A stretch of DNA of 64,000 nucleotides from a virus. How positions within the stretch are numbered: position 1 is the first letter of the stretch; the number at the start of each line of letters is the position of its first letter. Below the pieces are notes generated by a model. That model had not been told where the DNA came from and did not search any database. It saw only the letters and a list, made by a program, of their open reading frames with translations. Shown here in pieces: positions 45,401 through 53,883 of this stretch. Position numbers and translations under genes: made by a program. The stretch is from positions 1-64,000 of the IMG/VR virus record IMGVR_UViG_3300032236_001416; one strand, 5' to 3'.

Positions 45401-45815
45401 CTTGGAAATGATTACCTGATTTATAAGAAAGAATTAATGTTGGTGGGTCACCAAATGCACCACTACCTGTAGCTACAGCAACAGCAATAACTCGAGCAAT
45501 AACTGTACCAGTTGCGTTTTTAACTAATTTATTTTCTAATAATTTTACGTCAATAGCAGTACTTAAATATGTCGCTTGTAGTTTAACATAATAACAATTA
45601 AAATTTGTTGTGACTTGGCCACCAGTAACAGGTGAATTTTGTTTGAAAATATTATCAGCAAACTTTGTAACTTGGTCTTGTAAAATTGTCTGAGCCTGAG
45701 TTAATTCTCTGGCTTGAACTGCACGACCAGGTCTAAACAAAATACGATGAAAGTTTTTTGCTTGGTCAAAATCATCGTAGTATGGATCAGCAGCTGCTAA
45801 TTTATCGTAACTCAT
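39474..45815 (-). CDS. Giant DUF4815 baseplate/tail-fibre-base protein
   Basis: A 2113-residue protein. The N-terminus (DPYYDDFDQAKNFHRILFRP, then GRAVQARELTQAQTILQDQV) is the DUF4815 signature found in large tail proteins of many phages. The middle has long alternating beta regions, a 'RYTMQDIAGLENRINNIEYYASLNLLEQ' helical hinge (about residue 980; only partly quoted) and several Gly-rich insertions. A GGTNY...GAGYITTP module near residue 1900 is shared with gp6-, gp7- and gp8-like proteins. Its place directly after gene 8 corresponds to T4 genes 9-12, so it probably replaces the gp9/gp10 fibre-attachment proteins. That assignment is inferred from order. Confidence 0.8.
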   Translation of the reverse strand: MSYDKLAAADPYYDDFDQAKNFHRILFRPGRAVQARELTQAQTILQDQVTKFADNIFKQNSPVTGGQVTTNFNCYYVKLQATYLSTAIDVKLLENKLVKNATGTVIARVIAVAVATGSGAFGDPPTLILSYKSGNHFQDGDIIYDTASNLTVQAITTAATGVSSVASISQGVFYILGNFVQISPSTIILEKYNNSPSKRVGLTITETVYDYINDTSLLDPAVGASNYQAPGADRYVIALYLDTRPVELGDDQNFVELVRITNGSISNLFDGSVYNVIDDYFAKRDYETNGDYVVEDYKLTPRTTPISKDPSANTYTLTVGKGLAYVHGYRIQNATNVDLVSNRARTTESQNNTPVFIDYGSYFYVDTVRGGASGTFFDVTTAQPIDLHCVTAANANTYSAATYNSTVVATGYIRNFVYDHNTSDSDANTYVYRAFVSDIQNATLSANVVSATTNTVTFPNTYSDSNTSYVGVNISISNGTSAGDFRTITSYNGTTKVATVNQNWTVTPDTSSVFQLNFDIKDVDTIVYADKTSYPATIKGYANINSTGRVGGVSTGETILENTAAPELIYNVGAPYVASIKNASYNTQQLNRGVVFGAGGGVASVDIVYSGSYAGVIKHLGSTSPSGLSADVIKQNFLIVVTNSGSSSFTDGQVIPWTYLGGTVKISSDSVTATLSIPLANTGGFGFTATVLEKVYVTNADDSSHLLKYKNLITANTSVVKIDGTQVASYTYVDDTSLTSTGQIYIQHAGLVTPGSKQSLYLSDVKSIVKIIDTKDSGTVPNLSMLTNSTYDVTRNYTFNNGQQDSHYDHASITLNPGAAQPKGNLLVFVNYYQHTGGDGYFAISSYLNSQKPETYQNIPSYVSKHGTTYLFRDSIDFRPARLNATTTFQFKYNVGDSRYGVFIPTDLSTFTTDYTYYLGRKDKLVLTKDRSFKIIEGSPSVNPLIPTEPDGSLVIANLTHRPYTGYIPTESPSGTISDLSIDKVKHKRYTMQDIAGLENRINNIEYYASLNLLEQKTNSLQISDSYGLNRFKNGILVDDFSSFATADTPNNDFKVTINRRDRVMTATQNVQNFPLKSLATAYNMNNIDSSINLGYDISTDGDINYFTLPYTTANVISQKFASRTVNVNPFSFSLKDGYISLSPNVDNWVDTNYSPALLVIDPNLQVFQASNNINQMTNGDWKTIPGTTYTTKRDVENHGRFKNTYLPKDSQYYGSYDIGYTETATYGSQAQTNTFGAYDQVGAYALNNGYITDVSILPWMRPQQIVARGRGMLFNTSVNYYFDNINVNNYIRKANIIELTGVVGDFNEGDIIGYYSSGTFTPTARVVGVYVGSTNTRLYVAADQHTTTYTTNGVIQNGRFNASGTYTSNTAFGTLVSSSHVAGRIINAANNTTIQLSPLASSANNYYNGNTFYVCAGTGIGQSSNIAAYNGVTKTITLETGFATANDDIYSIGSFNTDEIGSIYGVFNLPANSFHNGQRTLRIDNRINNNLGTETTYAEGIYYAEGLQTTAQTIDYSASPSGAKGTFTSTRYRHNVLIADNFDPYDPVAQTFIVDKTNFPNGMFLNSVSFFFASKPTTDGSPIKLSIVGTQNGYPDGNILDHSVVSLTPDMVNVSAAPQYLDKTATTTFTFSAPVYIQPGTLYAFILKSNSNQYTLWTASNGDTALSSSVSNVPPKNPDGSTNTNFVQPSSITKISGAPYTGGLFTSQNSQTWTVDQNQSLMFVVDRCVFSKSTPTIQYVVPNKLPQRTLIDQSINYYLNANNLSGSTETISTTDVLVDAFNITTTDFLPTTTGIGYTYNATLVGGTAAGTTNINPGKFGTPTNDDIYLSDGKGERILIANSNTSFSLYAQLSTADDAVSPVISDAGLSVYSIKWNINNAELSNSVITLASGGTNYNPATTTVTVSTPTGSGASQAYAAANIVGGIIQSVYLTSNGAGYITTPTITVTDSSMAGSGASVIVTGETSKNGGNASAKYVTKKVVLDPTFDSGDLNVYLTAYRPVNTDINVYYKILNRNDTQQFSDSSWQLMTKINNSGSLYSQTRNDTYEFVFAPGTSGVDQGYVTYTSTTGQTYSSFSQFAIKVVLTSSDHTYVPFANDLRVIALPSNVNTSV

Positions 45816-45825
45816 TTTTTTCCTT

Positions 45826-47244
45826 TTAGTAACCTAATACCAGTCTAACTTGTTCTATACCATCAGGACTTCTTTGTATTCCTGACCTATTTTCTACAAA
45901 AACAACATAACCCGAAAGAGCTGAGTAATCTGGAGTGCTATATGACAACAATGTTCTATTTGTTTTTGGTATATTTCTGACGGGAGCATTCGTTGTTGGT
46001 GTTCCTGTTGTATTTATTAGCCTTAAAACATTGCTTGCTGTGTTGAAACTCAAAACTGTTGCAGTAAATGTTGCATCATCAATATTATCATTTGGTCCCT
46101 GAAAGACTCGTTCATCTTGTACATATGTGCCAAAGCCAGCAGCAACAAGAAAATCTGTACTTATACTGTAAATTTCATTATTTGCAGGTAAAGCGAATGG
46201 AATACCATTATTATCTGCTTCTAATTTACGACCTCTGGTTGTTGGATTAATAACTATACCAATCTGGTGATAATCTATATCTGTTGGTATAATACCATTT
46301 TCTGAGCCAGTAAATTCAGAAGTAAACATAATGTGAGAACAACCAAATTCTGATATAGGATCAAAACCATGTCCACCAACTGGCGAAGTCGCAGCTTCAA
46401 TAACAGCGTTTGAACCAGAAGCTGAGATAATTGATACATTTGCATATGTATAATTTGAACCTGGATTTACAACTGTGATATCAGTTATCATCCCATTATC
46501 TACATTAGCCACGTTGGCTGAAGCTCCTGTTCCATCACCCGTAATTTTAATTGTGATTATAGAATTTGCTGGGTCATAACCAGATCCACCATTTATAACA
46601 TTTATAACATCTAAACTACCAGCGCCAGCTGGTGTTACTAATGGATTAGGAGTATTAGCACCAACTGAAATTGGCATCCAATAATTATCCATAAATTTTA
46701 TCTTTAAACCGGTGTCGATTGTATAGATATATTTCCATTTATATCCATCTGTACCGATGAATATATTGTTAGTGCCATATGTACCAGGTTCGAAGAAAGG
46801 TTCTACTGTTGATGGTAGGTCATTATTGTTCCAAAGGCATTTAAAGACTTGGTCATATTTATTTCTAACATAGAAATGGTGAATGAGTAAACCATTTTCA
46901 TCCAATTCAATCATATCAATATCATCTTGGTAATGTTCGTAAACAGTACCAGAAACCCAATCTATTCTTTCAATGACTGGTGAAATATCACTAGCTGTCA
47001 TCTTTTTGGCCACAAACATACTTTTTTGAACTTGTTTTATATACTTAACATCAGCTTGTGGTTGTGCAGGATTATTATCATCTTCCCAAGGAAGAACTTT
47101 GGATAAGAAACAATATGTTGTGCCTAAAGGAACTGCCATCAAGGTTACGCCGTCAAAAGGCGGAACTACAGCTTGAGGAGAATTATATACTAATTCTATT
47201 TGAGTTATTTTTGCACTAGTTGTGAGTATGTTTTTATTTGCCAT
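45826..47244 (-). CDS. 8: Baseplate wedge protein (T4 gp8-like)
   Basis: A 472-residue protein. Motifs correspond to T4 gp8 in order: TYCFLSKVLPWEDDNNP (gp8 'FGRSEPW'), SPVIERIDWVSGTVYEHY (gp8 'VIPRRDW...YPDPY'), VFKCLWNN, IGTDGYKWKYIYTID (gp8 'DGYVWEYLFEI') and HQIGIVINP (gp8 'QISIITNP'). T4 gp8 has 334 residues. The extra length here is largely a GGSGYDPAN...TGDGTGA...NPGSNYTYA beta module near residues 210-280. It is part of the wedge between hub and outer fibres. The product is secure from motif order and its position after the gp6 and gp7 analogues. Confidence 0.82.
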   Translation of the reverse strand: MANKNILTTSAKITQIELVYNSPQAVVPPFDGVTLMAVPLGTTYCFLSKVLPWEDDNNPAQPQADVKYIKQVQKSMFVAKKMTASDISPVIERIDWVSGTVYEHYQDDIDMIELDENGLLIHHFYVRNKYDQVFKCLWNNNDLPSTVEPFFEPGTYGTNNIFIGTDGYKWKYIYTIDTGLKIKFMDNYWMPISVGANTPNPLVTPAGAGSLDVINVINGGSGYDPANSIITIKITGDGTGASANVANVDNGMITDITVVNPGSNYTYANVSIISASGSNAVIEAATSPVGGHGFDPISEFGCSHIMFTSEFTGSENGIIPTDIDYHQIGIVINPTTRGRKLEADNNGIPFALPANNEIYSISTDFLVAAGFGTYVQDERVFQGPNDNIDDATFTATVLSFNTASNVLRLINTTGTPTTNAPVRNIPKTNRTLLSYSTPDYSALSGYVVFVENRSGIQRSPDGIEQVRLVLGY

Positions 47245-47261
47245 GATTTATTTATCTGTGT

Positions 47262-49730
47262 TTAACCGAAAATACTATTTCCATAAATTATTACTTGAGG
47301 AGAATTGGCAGTTAATGTACCAGGAACAGAATCAAAGTAATAATAGTCTGTAAGTGTGACCGAACTTGTCAATGAATTTGAACTTTCAACTTGTGAAGTT
47401 ATTACAACTCCATCGTCAGTTGTAAATGTTATAATTGTATTTGGATATGACGTATCAAGTACATCAACACCATTCATATCATGGAATTCAATAATATTAT
47501 TGTAACCTGTATTTCCAGAAGGAGATTGCATTGTTACGTATGAATTTACATCATCTGTATAATAAGATAATGGATATGCTGTATTTACATCTATATTACC
47601 AGTACTTTTAAAGTTTTCATTTGCCTTTAAAACATATCGACCTAAAACTTTCATACCAGTTGGATGTAATAAATTCAATAATACATCACGATACTTTGCA
47701 ATTTCTTTTTCTGCCGTGATTTTGTATGTGAAATTATTATAAATCGAATCTTGTAAAACATCATAAGAACTTGGATGTCCTTGTGATGTTAGATATTGTC
47801 CTTGACTTACAACAAGACCATTTAAGAATGATGCATTAGCTTTTGCTGTACCGTCACCATAATTTTTATAACCATTTACAGTATATGAAGGATCATATTG
47901 AAAATTGGCCATATTCATATGAATGTTACGGTCGATATTTAATTGTTTAGTGGGGTCTGGATTTGAATTGTTGTTAAAAACTCTAAGTTGATATAACGAC
48001 AATGTTGGATCATTATCAACATTTAGTGTTGTTATAGAATCTACTGTCGCCAAATATGAGGCAACATTAGTGTTGGCACCTTGATATATTGTTTCGCCTC
48101 TTTCTGGTAAGATACCTATAGAAACATTTGACACAACAATATCTTGTACTTTTAATGAAACATTTGGTGTTGAAACATAATCCTCACCGTTATCAACCAA
48201 ATTAATTGTTGTGATTGAACCTGCACGGTCTACAATAACTGAGAATGTAGCACCATCACCTAAAATTCCTGGAACATAAAGACTTGCACCAGATGCTTGT
48301 ACGTTTGCTGAGTTTACTGTTACAGAAGGCAATATTGATTTTGAATAACCCATGCCACCTAAAGGATAATCTGGAGTTGTACTCAACACATATGAAACAT
48401 TTGTGATAGCACCATTGGCATCAACAGTTCTCACATTTGCTCTTGCACCTAGGCCGTTACCGCCAGAAAATACAATTACATCATTTGCTTGATAACCATT
48501 ACCACCATTGGTAATTTGTATTGGTGCTAGTATACCAAGTGACGATAGTGAAACCTGTGTTTCAATGTCTGTTTGATAATTAGATGTTGCACTAATTTGA
48601 GGTATCTGTGTGATACCAGAACCACCAGCAACAACAAGAACGGAAGATATTGGATAAGTTGTATATGATGTAAATGTGAAAGCATCCGCTAAAGTAGTAT
48701 TAGCATCTGAAACTGTAATGTTGGAGAAATAATAATTTGAATCTCCAATTAAAATGTCTTTTTTCAAACTTATGGTATCAATTGGAAGAAATGCTACATT
48801 GGATATGTATCTGTAATCAGGATTAACTGTGGCTACAACTGCATTAGCACCTGGTCCATTTGTAATATTAATTACTGTATTTGGTGAAAATGTATATCCA
48901 AAACCTCCATCAACAACAGTTATACTTTGTATTGCGCCAGCTGTAGTTTCTCCAACAACAGCCGTTGCACCAATACCTGTATTTGAATTCAATCCATTAT
49001 ATACAATAACTGGATCTCCAGGTTGATATAACAAACCTCTATTTTTTGGATCAATTTTAATTTGACTAACTTGACCTACAACTTTTGCTTTAAGTGGTTG
49101 ACCATCAAATAAAATATCTTGATTGTTGTTATCAACAACTCTAACAATTTCACCAGACTCAAATAAACGTTCGATATTTGAAATGAAAACTTCAGTCTTT
49201 AATCCTGAGATTACTGAATTTTCTACGGTTGCAATAGATTTAGTTGTTTCACCAAATAATCTATAATTCTGTATATTTAAAAAGTTTTTATTTGTCGTTG
49301 CTAATTTCAATGATTTGGCAACATACCATGTACCTGATGAAGCTTTAAGTACAGCATCTTTAGTATAGAAAACATCAAACTCTGAGTTGTAAAGTATTCT
49401 AAAAAGAAATTGATAAGATGCTGGTGTACCTTTAGTTTGGTATAGTTCTCTGGCAACTTTAACTGCTTGTTGTTTGTCAATTAAAATATCTTGTGGAAAA
49501 TATGGCAAAAAATCATTGGTAAAATAATCCAAAAATTCATCAGTCGTTCTGTCAATATCTTTGTAACTTAAAAGATTTTTGGTTCTCTCTGTTACTTCAC
49601 CATTTTGTTCCATCCACTCATAATAGGCAGCCAGAAACAATTTAAAATTCGCATAATCAGGATTATCCCGAACGAATTCGGGTAACTGTGAATCAATTAA
49701 CAGTGATGTTTTTTGGTCGTTTGTTATCAT
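47262..49730 (-). CDS. 7: Baseplate wedge protein (gp7 position, cyanophage type)
   Basis: An 822-residue protein. The N-terminus is helical (LPEFVRDNPDYANFKLFLAA, YYEWMEQNGEVTERTKNLL), followed by TKGTPASYQFLFRILYNSEF and then repeated beta modules with VDGGFGYTFSPN, VAGGSGITQIP and NGGNGYQAND motifs. A GETIYQGAN segment resembles the module shared by gp14 and gp15. It lies exactly between the gp6 and gp8 genes, where T4 has gene 7 (1032 residues). I infer the gp7-type wedge initiator from order; sequence similarity to T4 gp7 itself is not evident to me. The stop overlaps the gp6 gene by four bases. Confidence 0.65.
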   Translation of the reverse strand: MITNDQKTSLLIDSQLPEFVRDNPDYANFKLFLAAYYEWMEQNGEVTERTKNLLSYKDIDRTTDEFLDYFTNDFLPYFPQDILIDKQQAVKVARELYQTKGTPASYQFLFRILYNSEFDVFYTKDAVLKASSGTWYVAKSLKLATTNKNFLNIQNYRLFGETTKSIATVENSVISGLKTEVFISNIERLFESGEIVRVVDNNNQDILFDGQPLKAKVVGQVSQIKIDPKNRGLLYQPGDPVIVYNGLNSNTGIGATAVVGETTAGAIQSITVVDGGFGYTFSPNTVINITNGPGANAVVATVNPDYRYISNVAFLPIDTISLKKDILIGDSNYYFSNITVSDANTTLADAFTFTSYTTYPISSVLVVAGGSGITQIPQISATSNYQTDIETQVSLSSLGILAPIQITNGGNGYQANDVIVFSGGNGLGARANVRTVDANGAITNVSYVLSTTPDYPLGGMGYSKSILPSVTVNSANVQASGASLYVPGILGDGATFSVIVDRAGSITTINLVDNGEDYVSTPNVSLKVQDIVVSNVSIGILPERGETIYQGANTNVASYLATVDSITTLNVDNDPTLSLYQLRVFNNNSNPDPTKQLNIDRNIHMNMANFQYDPSYTVNGYKNYGDGTAKANASFLNGLVVSQGQYLTSQGHPSSYDVLQDSIYNNFTYKITAEKEIAKYRDVLLNLLHPTGMKVLGRYVLKANENFKSTGNIDVNTAYPLSYYTDDVNSYVTMQSPSGNTGYNNIIEFHDMNGVDVLDTSYPNTIITFTTDDGVVITSQVESSNSLTSSVTLTDYYYFDSVPGTLTANSPQVIIYGNSIFG

Positions 49731-51808
49731 GCTGTTTTGGCAGTTACATTTACAACGATTGCATTTGGATCATATGGATCAATTGTGATGATTCTATTAT
49801 ATGAAGATGAAATAATTGTTGTGGTTGGATTGGCAGTCACAGTTAACTGACCTAGGTCATTATTAACCTGAATAGGACCAAAAGAATTTAATGTGATAAT
49901 ACCTTCAACATAATCAATTGTTCCAATGTTGTTATTGAAAACAGTTTTGACATTTTGTGTGTCGTTGTAATAACTTCTGAGTGTACCATAACGACCTTGT
50001 AATGTCGGCACACCAGCACCTAACAGACCGGTTGTATCACCAGGAGCTGCAGTAATTTGTACAATTGCACTTGTGTAACCTGAGCCAGTAGTTAAAACAT
50101 TAATCTTTTCGATATGACCTGAACTGGTTATAACTGCCTCAGCAGTTGCGCCTGTGCCGTCACCTAAAATTGTAACTGTTGGTGCATATTGATAACCAAA
50201 ACCAGGATTAATTAGAGATACAGATTCAAGTCCACCAGTAGATGACGGAACTTCTTCAATATAAATGCCATCAATTATATTTGCCAAATTAATTGGGTCT
50301 CTGAATTTAACAGAAGGTGTGCTTGTTACACCACTCTGAAACATTCCACGTTCTAATGGCACACCATAATATAAATTATAAGTTGATGGTGTTGTTAAGT
50401 TTGGATAAAACTTTTTCTGTACCTTAATTGATATCTCATTTGTAATAATTGAGTTATTTACCGAAGCAATTGCTTTTGAAAAATCTGTTGCAGAAAATGT
50501 TGAATTGAAAGTATTTAAACTAGTATCAGCCAAATTTCTTATCGCTGTTCTAATAGAACTTTCTATTTGACCAGTTGTTAAATTTGTTTTCTTTGAATCA
50601 TATAAAACATTTGCTGTTACTTGAATATACGTATAGTCTGGGTCAACAATAGTTGGTTCCACAGTCATAACAGAAATTGGTTTTATGATATCATTAATCA
50701 ATCTTTGTTTTTGTGTGGCAGTTAAGGTATATGCACCAGCTGGTTTGATAGAGATAAACACCTGACCATATACTGGCGTTTCATTTTCTTGTCCACCCCA
50801 AACATTAACTGCACCAATTGGATAACCAGCATCATTTTGTTGAATGGCAGTAATATAATCTTCTTTGGTAACTGCACGTTTCTGTGCAGCATATGCTTTA
50901 GGTGCATGAAATTGAATTGATTGTATTGATTCTCTGTCTGCACCAGAATTTGTTGCTTCAATTGGATTAATTGTGGTGTTTGCGTAACCATTTATAGAAC
51001 TCAATAGAACAAAACTGTTTGCACCAGCTGCAGCAGTTCCATCTGTTACAATATATGAAATTCTTACTAAATTACCATTTGTTAATTTTTTACCTAAAAC
51101 ATCATCACCAAAATAAATTTCATAGTTACCGGATACACTCTCTTGTATAAAATACACAAGTGAATTATTAGTCAAAGACATGTAATTTTCAGCAGCATTA
51201 TAGATTTCATATGCCGTGTTTATAGATGATTCTTGTACCAAAACTTGTATAGTTGTGGTGTCAACATTTATATCTGGTATTGTAAATTTTGATTTTGGAT
51301 TTGAACTATTATCAACAGTAAATGACAAAGATGTTGCAATACCTTGTTTCAACGAAATTTCTGAAAATGTTGCGGTGTTATTAATAACTTGTACAGTTTC
51401 AGCTGTAGGTGTAACAAAATTATAGTTCTTACCATCAATTGCTTCAGATATAAATGCTGTATATTTTGGAAGTGTTAATGTTGAATCTGTTACTTCATTT
51501 ACAGTTAAAGTGATTTTAGATTCAGCTGCTCTTTGTGATTTTGGTATATAATTCAACAATTTGGCGTGAGATACAACAGAACTTCTTTGGATTGCTGTAT
51601 CCAAGAACATTTCATTGGCCACCATGTTCAAGTAATAAGCGTTGTATTGTGTATTATAAGCAAGAATGTCCAACAAAGTAGAAAGTGCAGAACCTTCATA
51701 ATTGTAATCTTTTAGTGTATCTTGTGATTGTAAAAACGTTTTTAGATTATTTTTGATTGTATTAAAATCTAAATCCGTCATCTGAATTTGTGAATTAGCA
51801 CCAGCCAT
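49727..51808 (-). CDS. 6: Baseplate wedge protein gp6 (baseplate J family)
   Basis: A 693-residue protein. The N-terminus (LDFNTIKNNLKTFLQSQDTL, then STLLDILAYNTQYNAYYLNM, VANEMFLDTAIQRSSVVSHA) is the highly recognisable gp6/baseplate-J opening. Further on, ESIQSIQFHAPKAYAAQKRA and VTKEDYITAIQQND match the conserved core. The length is close to T4 gp6 (660). The C-terminal third holds an INPGFGYQYAPTV...TTGSGYTSA module. gp6 dimers make the inner ring that joins the wedges. It is two bases from gene 25 and coupled to the gp7-like gene. Confidence 0.9.
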   Translation of the reverse strand: MAGANSQIQMTDLDFNTIKNNLKTFLQSQDTLKDYNYEGSALSTLLDILAYNTQYNAYYLNMVANEMFLDTAIQRSSVVSHAKLLNYIPKSQRAAESKITLTVNEVTDSTLTLPKYTAFISEAIDGKNYNFVTPTAETVQVINNTATFSEISLKQGIATSLSFTVDNSSNPKSKFTIPDINVDTTTIQVLVQESSINTAYEIYNAAENYMSLTNNSLVYFIQESVSGNYEIYFGDDVLGKKLTNGNLVRISYIVTDGTAAAGANSFVLLSSINGYANTTINPIEATNSGADRESIQSIQFHAPKAYAAQKRAVTKEDYITAIQQNDAGYPIGAVNVWGGQENETPVYGQVFISIKPAGAYTLTATQKQRLINDIIKPISVMTVEPTIVDPDYTYIQVTANVLYDSKKTNLTTGQIESSIRTAIRNLADTSLNTFNSTFSATDFSKAIASVNNSIITNEISIKVQKKFYPNLTTPSTYNLYYGVPLERGMFQSGVTSTPSVKFRDPINLANIIDGIYIEEVPSSTGGLESVSLINPGFGYQYAPTVTILGDGTGATAEAVITSSGHIEKINVLTTGSGYTSAIVQITAAPGDTTGLLGAGVPTLQGRYGTLRSYYNDTQNVKTVFNNNIGTIDYVEGIITLNSFGPIQVNNDLGQLTVTANPTTTIISSSYNRIITIDPYDPNAIVVNVTAKTA

Positions 51809-51809
51809 T

Positions 51810-52202
51810 TTATCTATTTCTCTCTAAAAGAATTGTTGTTGTTGTTGGTAGTGTTGCGTTTTCTATGTAAAATGTTATGGAAACATTATAAGCATTTTTT
51901 TCTGGTTGTGATGATACGTTTACACTTTGTAATGTGGCTCTAGGTTCATAAGTGGTTATTATATTCTTTATCATAACTTCTAATGTAGAAGCTACTGAAC
52001 TAGATATGTTTTCAAATAATAAACCAGCAATCTGAGAACCTAAGTCTGGATTGAAAAGTCGGTCATAATTCTTAGTATTTAACAGATTTCTGATAGAACG
52101 TGTTACAGCCTGAGTATCATAACTTAGCGCAACATCTGCCGTCACAGGTTTCTTCGTGAAAGTGAAATCTATGTCGGAATATATTTTATTTAAGGTTGCC
52201 AT
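51810..52202 (-). CDS. 25: Baseplate wedge protein gp25 (GPW/gp25 family)
   Basis: A 130-residue protein matching the GPW/gp25 family: SDIDFTFTKKP at the start, AVTRSIRNLLNTKNYDRLFNP, DLGSQIAGLLFENIS, and the family's EPR motif as TTYEPRATL. It forms part of the wedge core with gp6 and gp53 at the inner baseplate. In T4 the gene is next to 26; here it lies between the baseplate unknown and gene 6, the usual marine arrangement. Confidence 0.92.
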   Translation of the reverse strand: MATLNKIYSDIDFTFTKKPVTADVALSYDTQAVTRSIRNLLNTKNYDRLFNPDLGSQIAGLLFENISSSVASTLEVMIKNIITTYEPRATLQSVNVSSQPEKNAYNVSITFYIENATLPTTTTILLERNR

Positions 52203-52209
52203 CTTTTAT

Positions 52210-53016
52210 TTATGAATTTATCCTAGACTTTAATTTGTCGGTACCTATGTAATTATTGATTAAGTACTTCTCGGATTGACCAGGATTACTAAATTGGTTC
52301 AATACACTATAATCATTTACAATTGCTCTAGAGTTATTATAGAAGTTTACATCACTGGTTCTACGTGTATCCATCACATTTTTAATAGAATTTAGACCAG
52401 CGGTGATAGTTGATATCTGAATTGAAGTCAAATTACTTGTATATGTTGTGTAAGTATCTGGTGGATCTCCGACCGTTGTTGCAGATATACTATGTATAAT
52501 ATTTGCCGAATAACCAGAAATTGCAGTATTCATTGTATTCAATGTATCATTGACTGTCAGACTAGTAAAATTACCCATCAACGGTGCATTATTTTGAACG
52601 CCATCTGAACGAAATACAATATACATAACAATTTTACTAATTCCTATGGCCGTACTATAATGTGGTTGTAACGGTTCTTCTGTCATAGGACTAATACCAG
52701 ATATTCTATTGGTATGACGAATGAAAGTATTACAAGAACTTCTTAGATTATTTACCGTTGTATAAATGTCAGGTAATGCCTCTTGTAAACCAGTAATTGC
52801 AATAATTGTGTTTGCTGTATTCCATATACCCTGTGTTACATTTGCTACAGGATTAACAAAATAACCATTAACATTACTATTACTCGAATCTGTTGTCTGC
52901 CAGTCGTTTAACAATGGTGGCATACGGTTTAACGTTGTTACAGCATTATCCGACAATGGTGTTACAACACTTGCGGTATTTGCCGGATCGTAACCTAATC
53001 TACCAAAAATACTCAT
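52210..53016 (-). CDS. Conserved-looking virion protein of unknown function
   Basis: A 268-residue protein that I do not recognise with certainty. It begins SIFGRLGYDPANTASVVTPL, is rich in Asn, Thr and Ser, and has an internal pair of helices (LPDIYTTVNNLRSSCNTFIR, TAIGISKIVMYIVFRSDG) and a C-terminus with LINNYIGTDKLKSRINS. It lies between the central spike and gp25, with short gaps on each side, so a baseplate or hub-plug function is likely. No enzymatic motif seen. Confidence 0.6.
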   Translation of the reverse strand: MSIFGRLGYDPANTASVVTPLSDNAVTTLNRMPPLLNDWQTTDSSNSNVNGYFVNPVANVTQGIWNTANTIIAITGLQEALPDIYTTVNNLRSSCNTFIRHTNRISGISPMTEEPLQPHYSTAIGISKIVMYIVFRSDGVQNNAPLMGNFTSLTVNDTLNTMNTAISGYSANIIHSISATTVGDPPDTYTTYTSNLTSIQISTITAGLNSIKNVMDTRRTSDVNFYNNSRAIVNDYSVLNQFSNPGQSEKYLINNYIGTDKLKSRINS

Positions 53017-53025
53017 TTTATATCC

Positions 53026-53883
53026 TTAAACAAAAACCGTATATGGTGCACCGGCACCAAAGCCTTCGTGTAAATGTGAATTAAAAATACCAGAATTGAC
53101 AGTATCTGACATTAATCCAGCTTTCATAGTTCCAAAGTTACCAATTGGTGAGAACATAGACACCGCAGCATTTACTGTTATACCAGCATTTATACTACCA
53201 ACACAAAGGATGTTACCTGGAACCGCCAAAGCATATCCTACCGATAAACCACCAAGGGGTGTTACAAAACCTGCTACGCCTGCTCTCATACCACCAGTAT
53301 CCGATGTATCAACTCTACCTTCAGAATAAATGTTTCCGGCATTCAAATTACCACGAATTCTAGAATTACCATCCATGTTTACATTTGCGGCTTTAATTTG
53401 TAGACCACCAGAAACACCGCCGCCAGCTGTAATTGATGCACCAAGTTGTGATGTTGTGTCGGAATATCCTTCTACTATTTGTGTAAAGTTTCCTTTTATA
53501 TGTTGAGTTACGTCACCATCAATATTTTCAACTTTATTACCAGATATTTGCATATTAACATCACCAAAAACTGTAATGTTCAATTTCTTAGCAAGTTGGC
53601 CATCATCTACACCAATTGAAATGTTGTGGTCACCCAATGTAATGTAATAACCATCACCCCAAATTTTATGTACCTCATCACCATTTGGATGCATTTCTAT
53701 AAATGTATTTGAACGATGCATTACACGAATTCGTTCCCGTGTTTTTGTGTCATCTAACTCAATTAGGTGACCTGAGTCTGTTAATCTTGTATGATTATAT
53801 GGATTTACCGGTTGATAATCAGTATTAGCTGCTGATTCCGGTTCATTCCAGCCCCAAAATGCGTCAGGTTTGTTCATGCCCAT
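53026..53883 (-). CDS. 5C: Central spike protein (gp5 C-terminal beta-helix part)
   Basis: A 285-residue protein. After a Trp-rich start (DAFWGWNEPESAAN), LIELDDTKTRERIRVMHRSN and TFIEMHPNGDEVHKIWGDGY lead into a series of V/I-x-G repeats (NISIG, NITVFGDVNMQISG, VENIDGDVTQHIKGN) typical of the gp5/VgrG triple-stranded beta-helix. The end has NSHLHEG (His 270 and 272), the HxH tip signature that binds iron in other phage spikes. In T4 this is one protein with the OB and lysozyme domains; here it is separate. It overlaps the OB-fold gene by 10 bases. Confidence 0.82.
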   Translation of the reverse strand: MGMNKPDAFWGWNEPESAANTDYQPVNPYNHTRLTDSGHLIELDDTKTRERIRVMHRSNTFIEMHPNGDEVHKIWGDGYYITLGDHNISIGVDDGQLAKKLNITVFGDVNMQISGNKVENIDGDVTQHIKGNFTQIVEGYSDTTSQLGASITAGGGVSGGLQIKAANVNMDGNSRIRGNLNAGNIYSEGRVDTSDTGGMRAGVAGFVTPLGGLSVGYALAVPGNILCVGSINAGITVNAAVSMFSPIGNFGTMKAGLMSDTVNSGIFNSHLHEGFGAGAPYTVFV

